The notes: generated by a model not told the origin, from the sequence alone. 64,000 nt of DNA from Pseudomonas baetica (GCF_019733355.1 NZ_JAIHLQ010000031.1:23763-87762), one strand, 5' to 3'. Shown: positions 16,768 to 25,985, counted from the first letter of the stretch. A program made the numbers and translations.

Positions 16768-19521
16768 GTGCTCAAGAAACTGGGAATCAAAGGTCGCGTG
16801 ATGCTGCTGACCTTGTTGCCGACCAGCCTGATGGCGCTGGTGCTGGGTGGTTATTTCACCTGGACGCAGCAGTCCGACTTGCAGACCCAATTGATGCAGC
16901 GTGGCGAAATGATCGCCGAGCAACTGGCGCCGCTGGTAGCTCCCGCCATGGGCCATGGCAACAACGAATTGCTCGAACGCATTGCCACCCAGTCCCTCGA
17001 ACAACCGGACATGCGCGCGGTGACCTTCCTCGCGCCGGATCGCACGCCGCTGGCCCACGCCGGCCCCACCATGCTCAATCAGGCGCCGAGCGGCGACAGC
17101 GCCCACCTGCAACGGCGCAGCGGCAATGACGCAACTCGTTACCTGATGCCGGTCTTCGGCAAACACCGCAACCTTGCCGGCGAGGTGATCCCCGAAGAGT
17201 CCGACCGCCTGCTGGGCTGGGTCGAACTGGAGCTGTCCCACAACGGCATGCTGCTGCGCGGTTATCGCAGCCTGTTCGCCAGCCTGCTGCTGATCGCCGC
17301 AGGCCTCGCCGGCGCGGCTTTGCTCGCGTTGCGCATGGGGCGCACCATCAACCGCCCGCTGGGCCAGATCAAACAAGCCGTCGCGCAGCTCAAGGACGGT
17401 CATCTGGAAACCCGCCTGCCCCCCCTTGGCAGCCAGGAGCTCGATGAACTGGCGTCGGGCATCAACCGCATGGCCGGTACCCTGCAAAACGCCCGCGAAG
17501 AATTGCAGCACAGCGTCGATCAAGCCACCGAAGACGTGCGCCAGAACCTGGAAACCATCGAAATCCAGAACATCGAACTGGACCTGGCCCGCAAAGAGGC
17601 GCTGGAGGCGAGCCGGATCAAATCCGAGTTCCTCGCCAACATGAGCCACGAGATTCGCACGCCGCTCAATGGCATTCTCGGCTTCACTCACCTGTTGCAG
17701 AAAAGCGAACTGACGCCGCGTCAGCTCGACTATCTGGGCACCATTGAAAAGTCCGCCGACAGCCTCTTGGGCATCATTAACGAGATCCTCGATTTCTCGA
17801 AAATCGAGGCCGGCAAACTGGTGCTCGACCATATCCCGTTCAACCTGCGCGATCTGTTGCAGGACACCCTGACGATTCTTGCCCCGGCCGCCCACGCCAA
17901 ACAGCTTGAACTGGTCAGCCTGGTGTACCGCGACACGCCTCTGTCGCTGGTCGGCGACCCGTTGCGCCTGAAGCAGATCCTCACCAACCTGGTCAGCAAC
18001 GCGATCAAGTTCACCCGCGAAGGCACCATCGTCGCCCGGGCCATGCTTGAGGAAGAGCACGAGGACAGCGTGCAACTGCGCATCAGCATTCAGGACACTG
18101 GCATCGGCTTGTCGAGCCAGGACGTACGGGCGTTGTTCCAGGCCTTCAGTCAGGCTGACAACTCGTTGTCGCGCCAACCCGGAGGCACCGGTTTGGGTCT
18201 GGTGATTTCCAAGCGACTGATCGAACAGATGGGCGGCGAAATCGGCGTCGAGAGCACGCCGGGCGAAGGCTCGGAATTCTGGATCAGCCTGAGCCTGCCC
18301 AAGGCCCGCGACGATGCCGAAGACCTGCCCTCGGCGCCGCTGCTCGGACGTCGGGTGGCGGTGCTGGAAAACCACGAACTGGCGCGTCAGGCCTTGCAGC
18401 ATCAACTGGAAGACTGCGGCCTCAACGTCACACCGTTCAATACCCTGGAAAGCCTGACCAATGGCGTCACCGGCGCGCATCAGACCGATCAGGCGATTGA
18501 TCTGGCGGTGATCGGTATCACCAGCAACGACATGTTGCCGGAACGTCTGAACCAGCACATCTGGGACCTCGAACACCTGGGTTGCAAAGTGCTGGTACTG
18601 TGCCCGACCACCGAGCAGACGCTGTTCCATCTGTCGGTGCCCAATCCGCACAGCCAGTTGCAAGCCAAACCGGCCTGCACGCGCAAACTGCGCCGGGCGC
18701 TGTCGGATCTGGCCAACCCGCGCCAACCGCGCACCGAACCCGGCGAGCCGCTGTCGAGTCGCGCGCCGCGAGTGCTTTGCGTCGATGACAACCCGGCCAA
18801 CCTCTTGCTGGTGCAAACCTTGCTCGAAGACATGGGCGCCAAGGTCCTCGCCGTGGAAAGCGGTTACGCCGCTGTCAAAGCGGTGCAGACCGAATCCTTC
18901 GACCTGGTATTGATGGACGTGCAGATGCCGGGTATGGACGGTCGCCAGAGCACCGAAACCATCCGCCAGTGGGAAAGTGAGCGGCATTGCACGCCGCTGC
19001 CGATCGTCGCCCTCACCGCCCACGCCATGGCCAACGAAAAACGTGCGTTGCTGCAAAGCGGCATGGACGACTACCTGACCAAACCGATCAGCGAACGGCA
19101 ACTGGCGCAGGTCGTGTTGAAGTGGACCGGTCTGGCCCTGCGCAATCAGGGGCCGGAGCGGGCCAGCGAAAACACTGCCGGCCAAAACGAACTGCCGGTA
19201 CTCGATCACGAGGAAGGTTTGCGTCTGGCTGCCGGTAAAGCAGATCTGGCGGCAGACATGCTGGCGATGTTGCTGGCCTCGCTGGAGGCCGACCGCGAAG
19301 CCATCCGCAATGCACGCGACAGCCACGACCAGAATGCACTGATCGAACGTGTCCATCGCCTGCACGGCGCCACACGTTACTGCGGCGTACCGCAATTGCG
19401 CGCCGCCTGTCAGCGCAGCGAAACCCTGCTCAAACAGGACGACCCGAAAGCCGCGCAGGCGCTCGATGAACTGGAGCGAGCGATGAACCGACTGGCAGCG
19501 CAAGCGAGGATCAGCGCCTGA
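16768..19521 (+). CDS. gacS: Hybrid sensor kinase GacS
   Basis: 917 residues from the GTG at 16768, preceded by GGGAGACAG; this start gives the usual GacS length, while upstream ATGs (16717, 16732, 16753) add unconserved residues. GacS autophosphorylates and, through GacA and the Rsm small RNAs, switches secondary metabolism, exoproducts and biofilm genes. Domains: TM1 about 10-33, periplasmic loop, TM2 about 170-190, HAMP, HisKA with His294 (NMSHEIRTPLNG), HATPase (DTGIGLS, GGTGLGL), degenerate receiver-like segment, receiver with Asp717 (LMDVQMPGMDG) and Hpt with His866 (RVHRLHGATRY). All three phosphorelay residues are intact, so the gene looks functional. Confidence 0.98.
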   Translation: MLKKLGIKGRVMLLTLLPTSLMALVLGGYFTWTQQSDLQTQLMQRGEMIAEQLAPLVAPAMGHGNNELLERIATQSLEQPDMRAVTFLAPDRTPLAHAGPTMLNQAPSGDSAHLQRRSGNDATRYLMPVFGKHRNLAGEVIPEESDRLLGWVELELSHNGMLLRGYRSLFASLLLIAAGLAGAALLALRMGRTINRPLGQIKQAVAQLKDGHLETRLPPLGSQELDELASGINRMAGTLQNAREELQHSVDQATEDVRQNLETIEIQNIELDLARKEALEASRIKSEFLANMSHEIRTPLNGILGFTHLLQKSELTPRQLDYLGTIEKSADSLLGIINEILDFSKIEAGKLVLDHIPFNLRDLLQDTLTILAPAAHAKQLELVSLVYRDTPLSLVGDPLRLKQILTNLVSNAIKFTREGTIVARAMLEEEHEDSVQLRISIQDTGIGLSSQDVRALFQAFSQADNSLSRQPGGTGLGLVISKRLIEQMGGEIGVESTPGEGSEFWISLSLPKARDDAEDLPSAPLLGRRVAVLENHELARQALQHQLEDCGLNVTPFNTLESLTNGVTGAHQTDQAIDLAVIGITSNDMLPERLNQHIWDLEHLGCKVLVLCPTTEQTLFHLSVPNPHSQLQAKPACTRKLRRALSDLANPRQPRTEPGEPLSSRAPRVLCVDDNPANLLLVQTLLEDMGAKVLAVESGYAAVKAVQTESFDLVLMDVQMPGMDGRQSTETIRQWESERHCTPLPIVALTAHAMANEKRALLQSGMDDYLTKPISERQLAQVVLKWTGLALRNQGPERASENTAGQNELPVLDHEEGLRLAAGKADLAADMLAMLLASLEADREAIRNARDSHDQNALIERVHRLHGATRYCGVPQLRAACQRSETLLKQDDPKAAQALDELERAMNRLAAQARISA

Positions 19522-19560
19522 TCCAGCGCAATGCCGTTCGATGCAGCCCCGGCTAAAGTG

Positions 19561-19584
19561 GACTCGGGTGCTTCAACCCGAGTC
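19561..19584. terminator. Hairpin between gacS and ldhA
   Basis: A 9-bp perfect stem (GACTCGGGT / ACCCGAGTC) with a 6-nt loop. No T-run follows, and the ldhA ribosome site starts 10 nt later, so it may act as a weak terminator or a leader structure. Confidence 0.45.
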
Positions 19585-19603
19585 GATGTTCCAGGAGGAT
19601 TTC

Positions 19604-20593
19604 ATGCGCACGATCGTTTTCAGCAGCCAGGCCTACGACCGCGACAGCTTTCTCGCGGCCGACTGCCCGGCGGACATCGAACTGCATTTTCAACCTGCCC
19701 GGCTCAGCCTCGACACCGCCGCGTTGGCCGACAGACACGACGTGGTTTGCGCGTTCATCAATGACGATCTCAGCGACGCGGTGCTGGAGCGACTGGCCGC
19801 CGGCGGCACTCGATTGATTGCCTTGCGCTCGGCCGGTTACAACCATGTCGATCTGGCCGCAGCCAAACGTCTCGGCCTGACCGTCGTGCGTGTCCCGGCC
19901 TACTCGCCCCATGCCGTGGCCGAACATGCTGTCGCGCTGATCCTGGCCCTCAACCGGCGCTTGCACCGCGCGTACAACCGCACCCGCGAGGGCGATTTCA
20001 GCCTGCATGGGCTGACCGGATTTGATCTGGTCGGCAAGACGGTCGGCATCGTCGGCACCGGGCAGATCGGCGCCACGTTCGCTAAAATCATGCACGGTTT
20101 CGGCTGTGAATTGCTGGCCTGCGATCCGTATCCAAACCCCGACGTCCTGGCGCTCGGCGCACGCTATCTGAGCCTGCCGGAGTTGCTCGCGCAATCGCGA
20201 ATCGTCAGCCTGCACTGCCCGCTCAACGAGCAGAGCAAACACCTGATCAACCGTGATTCACTGGCGCACATGCAAGCCGGCGCCATGCTGATCAACACCG
20301 GACGCGGCGCTTTGGTCGACACTCCAGCGTTGATCGACGCCTTGAAGGACGGCCAGCTCGGCTATCTGGGGCTGGATGTGTATGAGGAAGAAGCGCAGTT
20401 GTTTTTCGAGGATCGCTCCGACCTGCCGTTGCAGGACGACGTGCTGGCGCGATTGCTGACCTTCCCGAACGTGATCATCACCGCGCATCAGGCGTTTCTG
20501 ACGCACGAGGCGCTGGGCGCGATTGCCGCAACGACCCTGCACAACATCGCGAGCTGGGCGGCAGGATCGCCGCAAAACCAGGTCGAGGGTTGA
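19604..20593 (+). CDS. ldhA: Fermentative D-lactate dehydrogenase
   Basis: 329 residues from ATG 19604, which has a strong AGGAGGAT site; the upstream ATGs in frame lack one. 2-Hydroxyacid dehydrogenase: NAD-binding loop GIVGTGQIGATFAKI, substrate Arg in LIALRSAGYNHVDL, and catalytic His in TAHQAFLTHEALG. It reduces pyruvate to D-lactate with NADH. The gacS-ldhA neighbourhood matches P. aeruginosa, which supports the LdhA assignment. Confidence 0.93.
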   Translation: MRTIVFSSQAYDRDSFLAADCPADIELHFQPARLSLDTAALADRHDVVCAFINDDLSDAVLERLAAGGTRLIALRSAGYNHVDLAAAKRLGLTVVRVPAYSPHAVAEHAVALILALNRRLHRAYNRTREGDFSLHGLTGFDLVGKTVGIVGTGQIGATFAKIMHGFGCELLACDPYPNPDVLALGARYLSLPELLAQSRIVSLHCPLNEQSKHLINRDSLAHMQAGAMLINTGRGALVDTPALIDALKDGQLGYLGLDVYEEEAQLFFEDRSDLPLQDDVLARLLTFPNVIITAHQAFLTHEALGAIAATTLHNIASWAAGSPQNQVEG

Positions 20594-20605
20594 GGGTTTA
20601 ACGTT

Positions 20606-21061
20606 TTATTTCGGTGATAGCGAGGACGCCAGAATCAATAGCGCCAGCCAGCCGAAGCCGAAAAACCGCTGCTTCGCCGAGTGCCCGCTGCGCAGCAGGA
20701 ACCAGACGAAAACCATCGGCAACAGGAACACCATGATCTTCAGCCAGCTTTCCACCGGACGGCTGCCATCTTCATTCATGGGCGGCGCAACCGTTTGTTC
20801 AGCCTGTTGTCGCCGCCGACGCCCCGCTGCGGCCGGCATGACTTTTGGCAAAGGCTCAGGCGCGGGAGGGACAAATGCCTCGGGCACAGCCTGGTTGCGC
20901 GGCAGACTGCCGAATGAAATCGTCGAAGGCTGAACGGGTGCCGCTGCGGTCTGCGCTTGTGCGTGGGTTGGCTGCTCTGCCATCGGAGCCCCGCAATGAA
21001 TGCACGCCGAGGCTTCTGAGCTGATGCTGCGCTTGCATTCATAACATTCGATAAGCGCCAT
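20606..21061 (-). CDS. Zinc-ribbon membrane protein
   Basis: 151 residues. An N-terminal zinc ribbon with C6, C9, C20 and C23 (ECYECKRSIS...ACIHCGAP) is followed by a long Ala/Pro/Gln-rich linker and two C-terminal membrane segments (about 110-125 and 133-148). A tail-anchored or inner-membrane protein of unknown function. It is convergent with ldhA, 12 nt apart, and divergent from the next gene. Confidence 0.75.
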   Translation of the reverse strand: MALIECYECKRSISSEASACIHCGAPMAEQPTHAQAQTAAAPVQPSTISFGSLPRNQAVPEAFVPPAPEPLPKVMPAAAGRRRRQQAEQTVAPPMNEDGSRPVESWLKIMVFLLPMVFVWFLLRSGHSAKQRFFGFGWLALLILASSLSPK

Positions 21062-21194
21062 GTTCCGTTCCTTCAGAGTCGAGGGCGGCAGTTTGCCATG
21101 TGTGCAAGCCGATTTGAACCTGATCGAAGGTCACATGCGTGCGTCATTCTGCAACGTGGCCCGTGCTAGCATGTCGCGCATATTTGGAGGACCC

Positions 21195-21629
21195 ATGGTC
21201 GAACACGATTTCCGCTACAACCTGATGAACCCGCAACACACCCTCTCCGAATGCCGCGCCCTCGTTCCGGGCCGCTATCAGGTCACCGGCAATGGTGGCT
21301 CGATCCGCATCGGTGATGCCCTGTTGGTCACCCTCAAAGGCAGCAAGGACTTGTCCATGCGCCTGACCGTCGAAACCGTCCGCCACCTGATCAATCCGCC
21401 GGGCCAATGGACCGCGATGACCACAGGCCCGGTGTTCGGCGAACTGGCGATTCACACCTGGCAGGTCAACTGCGACAGCTGCGCCAAAGAGCTGAGCTTT
21501 GAATTCGCCGTCGACGCCAAGCTGGGCAAAACCGCAGAAAAACCGGCCGCCACCGCGCGCATCGCCGAGTTGGGCTGGAAAGCCGTTGGCGACAAGCACC
21601 TGTGCCCGAAATGCCAGGAGCCTGCGTGA
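21195..21629 (+). CDS. Hypothetical protein with C-terminal zinc-binding cysteines
   Basis: 144 residues from ATG 21195 (TTTGGAGGACCC upstream). Not recognised. A soluble, mainly beta protein without signal peptide; it carries two Cys pairs, NCDSCAKEL near 98 and LCPKCQEPA at the end, which could bind one metal ion. The stop overlaps the next start by one base (TGATG), so it is translationally coupled to the HslJ-like lipoprotein. Confidence 0.7.
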   Translation: MVEHDFRYNLMNPQHTLSECRALVPGRYQVTGNGGSIRIGDALLVTLKGSKDLSMRLTVETVRHLINPPGQWTAMTTGPVFGELAIHTWQVNCDSCAKELSFEFAVDAKLGKTAEKPAATARIAELGWKAVGDKHLCPKCQEPA

Positions 21630-22033
21630 TGAAACGCCTTGCCCTGACCGCTCTGGTCGGTGTTGGCCTGATGGGCTGCGCCGCGGAGCCTGTGCAGTTG
21701 CAACAGAACCGCAGCTACATTCTGGAGTGGATCGGCGAGCGGCCATTGATGGATTACAGCCATCTGACCGTGACCCTTGGCGATGATGGTCGCGCCTATG
21801 GCAACGGCGGCTGCAACCATTGGTTCGCGCCTTACACGCTTGATGGCGACAAGCTGAGCTTCGGCAAGATCGGTAAGACCCGCAAGCTGTGCGCGCCGGC
21901 ACTGATGGAGCAGGAGCAGCGTTTCCTGCAGGCATTGGAAGGCGTGCAGCGCTGGGACATCTCGCCCATCGAGCAGATGCGCTTCTGGCCGGCGCAAGGC
22001 AAACCGCTGCGCTGGTGGCTGGAAGAGGGTTGA
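21629..22033 (+). CDS. META/HslJ-type lipoprotein
   Basis: 134 residues. Lipoprotein signal: MKRLALTALVGVGLMGC with the lipobox Cys at 17. The body has the META fold pattern: 'YILEWIGERPLMDYSHLTVTL', 'GNGGCNHWFAPYTLDGDKLSF' and an 'RKLCAPALMEQEQRFL' helix that brings a second cysteine. HslJ-like proteins are outer-membrane or periplasmic proteins tied to heat or novobiocin tolerance in E. coli. One-base overlap with the preceding gene. Confidence 0.82.
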   Translation: MKRLALTALVGVGLMGCAAEPVQLQQNRSYILEWIGERPLMDYSHLTVTLGDDGRAYGNGGCNHWFAPYTLDGDKLSFGKIGKTRKLCAPALMEQEQRFLQALEGVQRWDISPIEQMRFWPAQGKPLRWWLEEG

Positions 22034-22037
22034 TCAT

Positions 22038-22069
22038 TTGTGGTGAGGGGATTTACCCCCTCACCACAG
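22038..22069. terminator. Intergenic hairpin between convergent genes
   Basis: Arms TGTGGTGAGGGG and CCCCTCACCACA with a short loop sit between the HslJ-like and TlpA-like genes. It can serve both strands; there is no long T-run. Confidence 0.6.
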
Positions 22070-22099
22070 AAGCTCACTGGCCACAGAGGCTCGGCGTGC

Positions 22100-22567
22100 C
22101 TACTGGGTGGCCTGCAACGCCTCAAGCTTGGCCATCACCCCGGCCGCCGTCTGCTCACCCAGCAACTGCTCCCGCACCTTGCCCTTGTTGTCGATGATGT
22201 AAGTCACCGGCAACGCCTCGCTGCGCGGCAACTCGAACAACTCCGCCGGATCCTGCGCCAGCACGGTGAACTTGATGCCCAGTTTTTCGCTGGCGCTCTT
22301 CAACTCTTCCCCCTGCACGTTGTCGAAGTTGACCCCGAACACGCCGACGTTCTTGCTCTTGAGCTCGTCTGCCAGATGGTTGAGCTCCGGGATTTCGGTC
22401 CGGCACGGCCCACACCATTCGGCCCAGTAGTTGAGCACCACCCATTGTTTGTCCAGGCGCTCGGACGCCACCTTCTGACCATTCTGGTCGATGCCGTAAT
22501 CATTGCCGCAGCCCCCCAGCATCAACGCCCCGATTATGGTCAATGCCGCTGCCAATCGCCGTGTCAT
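22100..22567 (-). CDS. TlpA-like thioredoxin-fold lipoprotein
   Basis: 155 residues. A lipobox (LMLGGC, Cys20) follows a short signal peptide. A thioredoxin fold with the redox motif C52-G-P-C55 (YWAEWCGPCRTEIPEL) and cis-Pro region (ALPVTYIIDNKGKV) matches the TlpA/ResA group. Such proteins reduce periplasmic disulfides, for example in cytochrome c maturation or methionine sulfoxide repair. Divergent from the ArsC-like gene. Confidence 0.88.
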   Translation of the reverse strand: MTRRLAAALTIIGALMLGGCGNDYGIDQNGQKVASERLDKQWVVLNYWAEWCGPCRTEIPELNHLADELKSKNVGVFGVNFDNVQGEELKSASEKLGIKFTVLAQDPAELFELPRSEALPVTYIIDNKGKVREQLLGEQTAAGVMAKLEALQATQ

Positions 22568-22680
22568 GTCGTGTTCCTTGTGAAAATTTGAATGCGCCTG
22601 CGACCCATCGTCTCTGAAGGTTCTGGATTGTGCGCTGCACAGTTAGAATAGCCGCCACTTTACGCCAGAAGCGACCCGCC

Positions 22681-23034
22681 ATGACCGATCTGACGCTTTA
22701 TCACAATCCGCGCTGCTCGAAATCCCGCGGCGCACTGGAACTGCTGGAAGCCCGCGGCCTGACCCCGAACGTCGTGCGTTACCTCGAAACCCCGCTGGAC
22801 GCGGCGCACATCAAGGCGTTGCTCGGCAAGCTGGGGATCAGCGCACGGCAACTGCTGCGCACCGGGGAAGATGAATACAAAATGCTTCAACTCGCCGACA
22901 GCAGCCTCAGCGAAGATCAACTGATCGCCGCCATCGCCCAGCATCCAAAACTGATGGAGCGACCGATTCTCGAAGTCGGCGACAAAGCCGTCATCGGCCG
23001 TCCACCGGAACAGATCCTGGAGTTGCTGCCGTGA
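22681..23034 (+). CDS. ArsC-family reductase
   Basis: 117 residues from ATG 22681. Catalytic Cys12 in YHNPRCSKSRGALELL, and the 'ILEVGDKAVIGRPPEQILELL' C-terminus, place it in the glutaredoxin-coupled arsenate reductase family. The arginines expected around the active site are present. No arsB or arsR is nearby, so it may be a housekeeping paralog rather than a dedicated resistance gene. Its stop overlaps the start of the next gene by 4 nt (GTGA). Confidence 0.88.
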   Translation: MTDLTLYHNPRCSKSRGALELLEARGLTPNVVRYLETPLDAAHIKALLGKLGISARQLLRTGEDEYKMLQLADSSLSEDQLIAAIAQHPKLMERPILEVGDKAVIGRPPEQILELLP

Positions 23035-23627
23035 GCGCGCCTTACATTCTGGTGTTGTATTACAGCCGCAGCGGCTCGACCAACGAGATGGCCCGGCAGA
23101 TTGCCCGCGGCGTCGAGCAGGCCGGTCTTGAAGCACGCCTGCGTACCGTGCCGGCGATCTCCACCGAATGCGAAGCCGTGGCCTCGGACATCCCGGACGA
23201 AGGCGCGCTCTACGCCACCCTTGATGACCTGAAGAACTGCGCCGGTCTGGCGCTGGGCAGTCCGACCCGTTTTGGCAACATGGCCGCACCGCTCAAGTAC
23301 TTCCTCGATGGCACCAGCAATCTGTGGCTGACCGGCGCACTGGTCGGCAAACCAGCCGGCGTGTTCACCTCCACCGCCAGCCTGCACGGCGGTCAGGAAA
23401 CCACGTTGCTGTCGATGATGCTGCCCCTGTTGCACCACGGCATGCTGATCACCGGCCTGCCGTACAGCGAATCGGCGCTGCTGGAAACCCAGGGCGGCGG
23501 CACGCCTTACGGCGCCAGCCATCATGCCGGGGCTGATGGTAAAAGCGGTCTCGATCAGCACGAAGTGGCACTGTGTCGCGCACTCGGCCTGCGTCTGGCC
23601 AAGACTGCCCAAAAACTGGAGGACTGA
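23031..23627 (+). CDS. wrbA: NAD(P)H:quinone oxidoreductase, WrbA-like
   Basis: 198 residues from the GTG at 23031, which overlaps the ArsC-like stop. Flavodoxin fold with the FMN phosphate loop LYYSRSGSTNEMARQI, and the WrbA markers GSPTRFGNMAAPLKYFLD and TSTASLHGGQETTLLSM. It carries out two-electron reduction of quinones with NAD(P)H in the cytoplasm. Its place in an operon with an arsenate-reductase-like gene and a DUF2069 gene is common in Pseudomonas. Confidence 0.93.
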   Translation: MSAPYILVLYYSRSGSTNEMARQIARGVEQAGLEARLRTVPAISTECEAVASDIPDEGALYATLDDLKNCAGLALGSPTRFGNMAAPLKYFLDGTSNLWLTGALVGKPAGVFTSTASLHGGQETTLLSMMLPLLHHGMLITGLPYSESALLETQGGGTPYGASHHAGADGKSGLDQHEVALCRALGLRLAKTAQKLED

Positions 23628-23628
23628 C

Positions 23629-24054
23629 ATGGCCAGGAAGCCGAAGATTCTGCCCTCCGTCGCGTGGCTCGAGCCGCGCGTCAAAGCGATGCGGATTATC
23701 AGTCTGTTGTGCTTTTTCGGCCTGGCCGGATTGCTCGCCGCTTACTACCTGATCTTTGCCGACCTGCACGGTGCGCGACCGTGGGTGATTCTGCTGGTCG
23801 AGCTGATCCCGTGGATCGTCCTCGCACCGGCCATGATCATGGGCAGCGCTCGCGGCCATTCGTGGATGTGCTTTGTGGTGAATCTTTATTTCATCAAAGG
23901 CGCGCTGGCGGCGTATGACCCGAACCGGCAGTTGTTCGGCATTCTGGAGATGCTCGCGAGCCTGGCGGTGTTCTGCTCGGCGCTGCTGTATGTGCGGTGG
24001 CGGTATCAGTTGAATCGCAAGCTGGCGGGTGAAGGCGAGATTTCCGTCGCCTGA
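23629..24054 (+). CDS. DUF2069 membrane protein
   Basis: 141 residues from ATG 23629, 1 nt after the WrbA-like stop. Four hydrophobic segments (about 22-42, 49-68, 76-93, 103-120) mark an inner-membrane protein. It matches the DUF2069 family, which has no known function and is usually found beside wrbA-like genes. Confidence 0.85.
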   Translation: MARKPKILPSVAWLEPRVKAMRIISLLCFFGLAGLLAAYYLIFADLHGARPWVILLVELIPWIVLAPAMIMGSARGHSWMCFVVNLYFIKGALAAYDPNRQLFGILEMLASLAVFCSALLYVRWRYQLNRKLAGEGEISVA

Positions 24055-24063
24055 GCCGGCGCC

Positions 24064-24138
24064 ATCGCGAGCAAGCCCGCTCCCACAGGAGATTTGTGGA
24101 CGCCACAGATCCTTTGTGGGAGCGGGCCTGCTCGCGAA
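24064..24138. repeat. Inverted pair of REP palindromes
   Basis: Copies at 24064-24087 and 24115-24138 face each other in the gap between the convergent DUF2069 and glycosylase genes. Confidence 0.88.
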
Positions 24139-24153
24139 GGGGCGGACTCGGTG

Positions 24154-24828
24154 TCAGTGATTGACGGTATAAGCCAGCATCATCGAAATCTGGCTCATCG
24201 GCCGGCCGCCACTCTCTTCATGCCACTGGTTGAACACATTCTGCACAATGGCCAGATCGCGCAGACTGGTCGGCGCCTTGTCGACGATCTTCTGTGCATT
24301 CAGAGCCGCGACCACGTCGTAGCTCGGCACAAACGTATCCTTGCCGACCATGCGCAAAAAGCGCGGCGCCGACAGTCCGCCCAACTGATGGCCGTGCTTT
24401 TTCAGGTAGGTCCACAGACCGACAATATCGGTCACCGGCCACTCGGCAATCAACGCGCCGAAACTGCCCTTCTCCTTCTCCACATCCAGAATAAACTGCG
24501 CATTGCGCGGCACACTCTTGAGCTTGCCCAAGTGGCGGATGATCCGCGCGTCCTGCATCAGCCGCTCAAGGTGCTCGGCGCTCATCAGCACGACTTTTTC
24601 CGGGTCAAACTTGAAGAACACCTCTTCAAACGCCGGCCACTTGGCGTCGACCAAGCTGTGCTTGAGCCCGGCGCGAAACACGCGCAGCGCCATGGTCGAG
24701 AGGTAGCGGTCGTCGCTGATCTTGCGCAGTTGCGCCGGGGTCTTGGGAACGGGCAGATGGGCTTCCAGTTCAGCCGCTGAACCAAAGCGGTTCAGACAGT
24801 ATTCGTGCAGCCACTTGTAATCGCGCAT
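24154..24828 (-). CDS. DNA-3-methyladenine glycosylase I family protein
   Basis: 224 residues from ATG 24828 (MRDYKWLHEYCLNRFGS); upstream reading runs through a REP and is not credible. The helix-hairpin-helix glycosylase pattern is visible: 'LSTMALRVFRAGLKHSLVDAK', the 'DARIIRHLGKLKSVPRNAQF' helix and a late Asp in FVPSYDVVAALNAQ. It would remove alkylated bases in base-excision repair. The zinc-binding N-terminus of classical Tag is not seen, so this is a divergent branch. Substrate range is uncertain. Confidence 0.75.
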   Translation of the reverse strand: MRDYKWLHEYCLNRFGSAAELEAHLPVPKTPAQLRKISDDRYLSTMALRVFRAGLKHSLVDAKWPAFEEVFFKFDPEKVVLMSAEHLERLMQDARIIRHLGKLKSVPRNAQFILDVEKEKGSFGALIAEWPVTDIVGLWTYLKKHGHQLGGLSAPRFLRMVGKDTFVPSYDVVAALNAQKIVDKAPTSLRDLAIVQNVFNQWHEESGGRPMSQISMMLAYTVNH

Positions 24829-24860
24829 GCCCTCTCCTATTGAATGAAGCGAAGAAACCA

Positions 24861-24950
24861 ATGTGTGCAGGCATGCTCGCGAAGGCGTTGTGTCATTCAG
24901 CACATATGTCGACTGAGACGACGCCTTCGCGAGCAAGCCCGCTCCCACAG
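24861..24950. repeat. Inverted pair of REP palindromes
   Basis: Copies at 24861-24886 (diverged) and 24921-24950 between ttcA and the glycosylase gene. Confidence 0.8.
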
Positions 24951-24959
24951 GGATGGTGT

Positions 24960-25784
24960 TTACAGGTTGACGATATTGACGAAGCGCGAAGCCGCCGTCT
25001 CGTCGATCTTCAGACTGGTGAAGTCGAACAGATTGCGGTCAGCCAGTTGCGACGGCACCACGTTCTGCAAACTGCGAAAGATGCTTTCGGTGCGGCCCGG
25101 GGTCTTGCGATCCCAGTCCTGAAGCATTTCCTTGACCACCTGACGCTGCAGGTTTTCCTGCGAACCGCAGAGGTTGCACGGGATGATCGGGAATTCCTTC
25201 AAGTCCGAGTAAGCCTGAATGTCTTTCTCGTTGCAGTACGCCAGCGGGCGGATCACCACGTTGCGACCGTCGTCGGCGCGCAGCTTGGGCGGCATCGCCT
25301 TGAGCGAGCCGTTGAAGAACATATTGAGGAAGAACGTTTCGACGATGTCGTCGCGGTGATGACCGAGGGCCATTTTGGTCGCACCGATTTCATCGGCGAA
25401 GGTGTACAGCGTGCCACGACGCAGGCGCGAGCACAGCGAGCACGTGGTCTTGCCTTCCGGGATCAGTTCTTTCACCACCGAGTAAGTGTCTTTCTCGACG
25501 ATGTGGTACTCGATGCCCAGTTCTTTGAGGTAGGCCGGCAGCACGTGCTCGGGGAACCCCGGCTGCTTCTGGTCCATGTTCACGGCGACGATCTCGAACT
25601 TGATCGGTGCAACCTTCTGCAGGTGCATCAGTACGTCGAGCATGGTGTAGCTGTCCTTGCCCCCGGACAAGCAGACCATGACCTTGTCGCCATCTTCGAT
25701 CATGTTGAAATCGGCGACCGCTTCGCCGGCCAGGCGGCGCAGGCGCTTTTGCAGTTTGTTCTGGTTGACCGTAAGAGTGCCCAT
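24960..25784 (-). CDS. ttcA: tRNA 2-thiocytidine(32) synthetase TtcA
   Basis: 274 residues. ATP-pyrophosphatase (PP-loop) enzyme that thiolates C32 of certain tRNAs, using an iron-sulfur cluster. SGGKDS lies at 40-45; cluster cysteines C115 and C118 (TTCSLCSR) plus one near 206 (IIPCNLCGS) are present. Stands alone on the minus strand, 288 nt from the divergent Yip1 gene. Confidence 0.97.
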   Translation of the reverse strand: MGTLTVNQNKLQKRLRRLAGEAVADFNMIEDGDKVMVCLSGGKDSYTMLDVLMHLQKVAPIKFEIVAVNMDQKQPGFPEHVLPAYLKELGIEYHIVEKDTYSVVKELIPEGKTTCSLCSRLRRGTLYTFADEIGATKMALGHHRDDIVETFFLNMFFNGSLKAMPPKLRADDGRNVVIRPLAYCNEKDIQAYSDLKEFPIIPCNLCGSQENLQRQVVKEMLQDWDRKTPGRTESIFRSLQNVVPSQLADRNLFDFTSLKIDETAASRFVNIVNL

Positions 25785-25949
25785 GACGCGAAATCCGTGA
25801 GGTGTGACGAAAGGCCGGCATTTTACGCAAAAACCCTGAGTTTGTGGTCACAGGTTGTCGCCATTGGCCGATTCGTCCTTTACAGACCCCACGGCGATTA
25901 ACCCCTGTGTTTACAGCGCGATTTGCTCTAAGCCCCTAGTCCCGGTGCG

Positions 25950-25985
25950 GTTAAGACCTTTCTATACTGCGTCGTAAGGTCGCAC
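25950..25985 (+). promoter_or_regulatory. Candidate sigma-70 promoter of the Yip1 gene
   Basis: A perfect-looking -10 (TATACT) occurs in 'cctttctatactgcgtc' upstream of the Yip1 gene, with a weak -35 near 'gcggttaaga'. About 100 nt before the start. Confidence 0.4.

Noticed and set aside
16582..19503. Long open frame antisense to gacS
   Set aside because: High GC codon mirror of a strongly conserved gene; composition and lack of domains mark it as a shadow.
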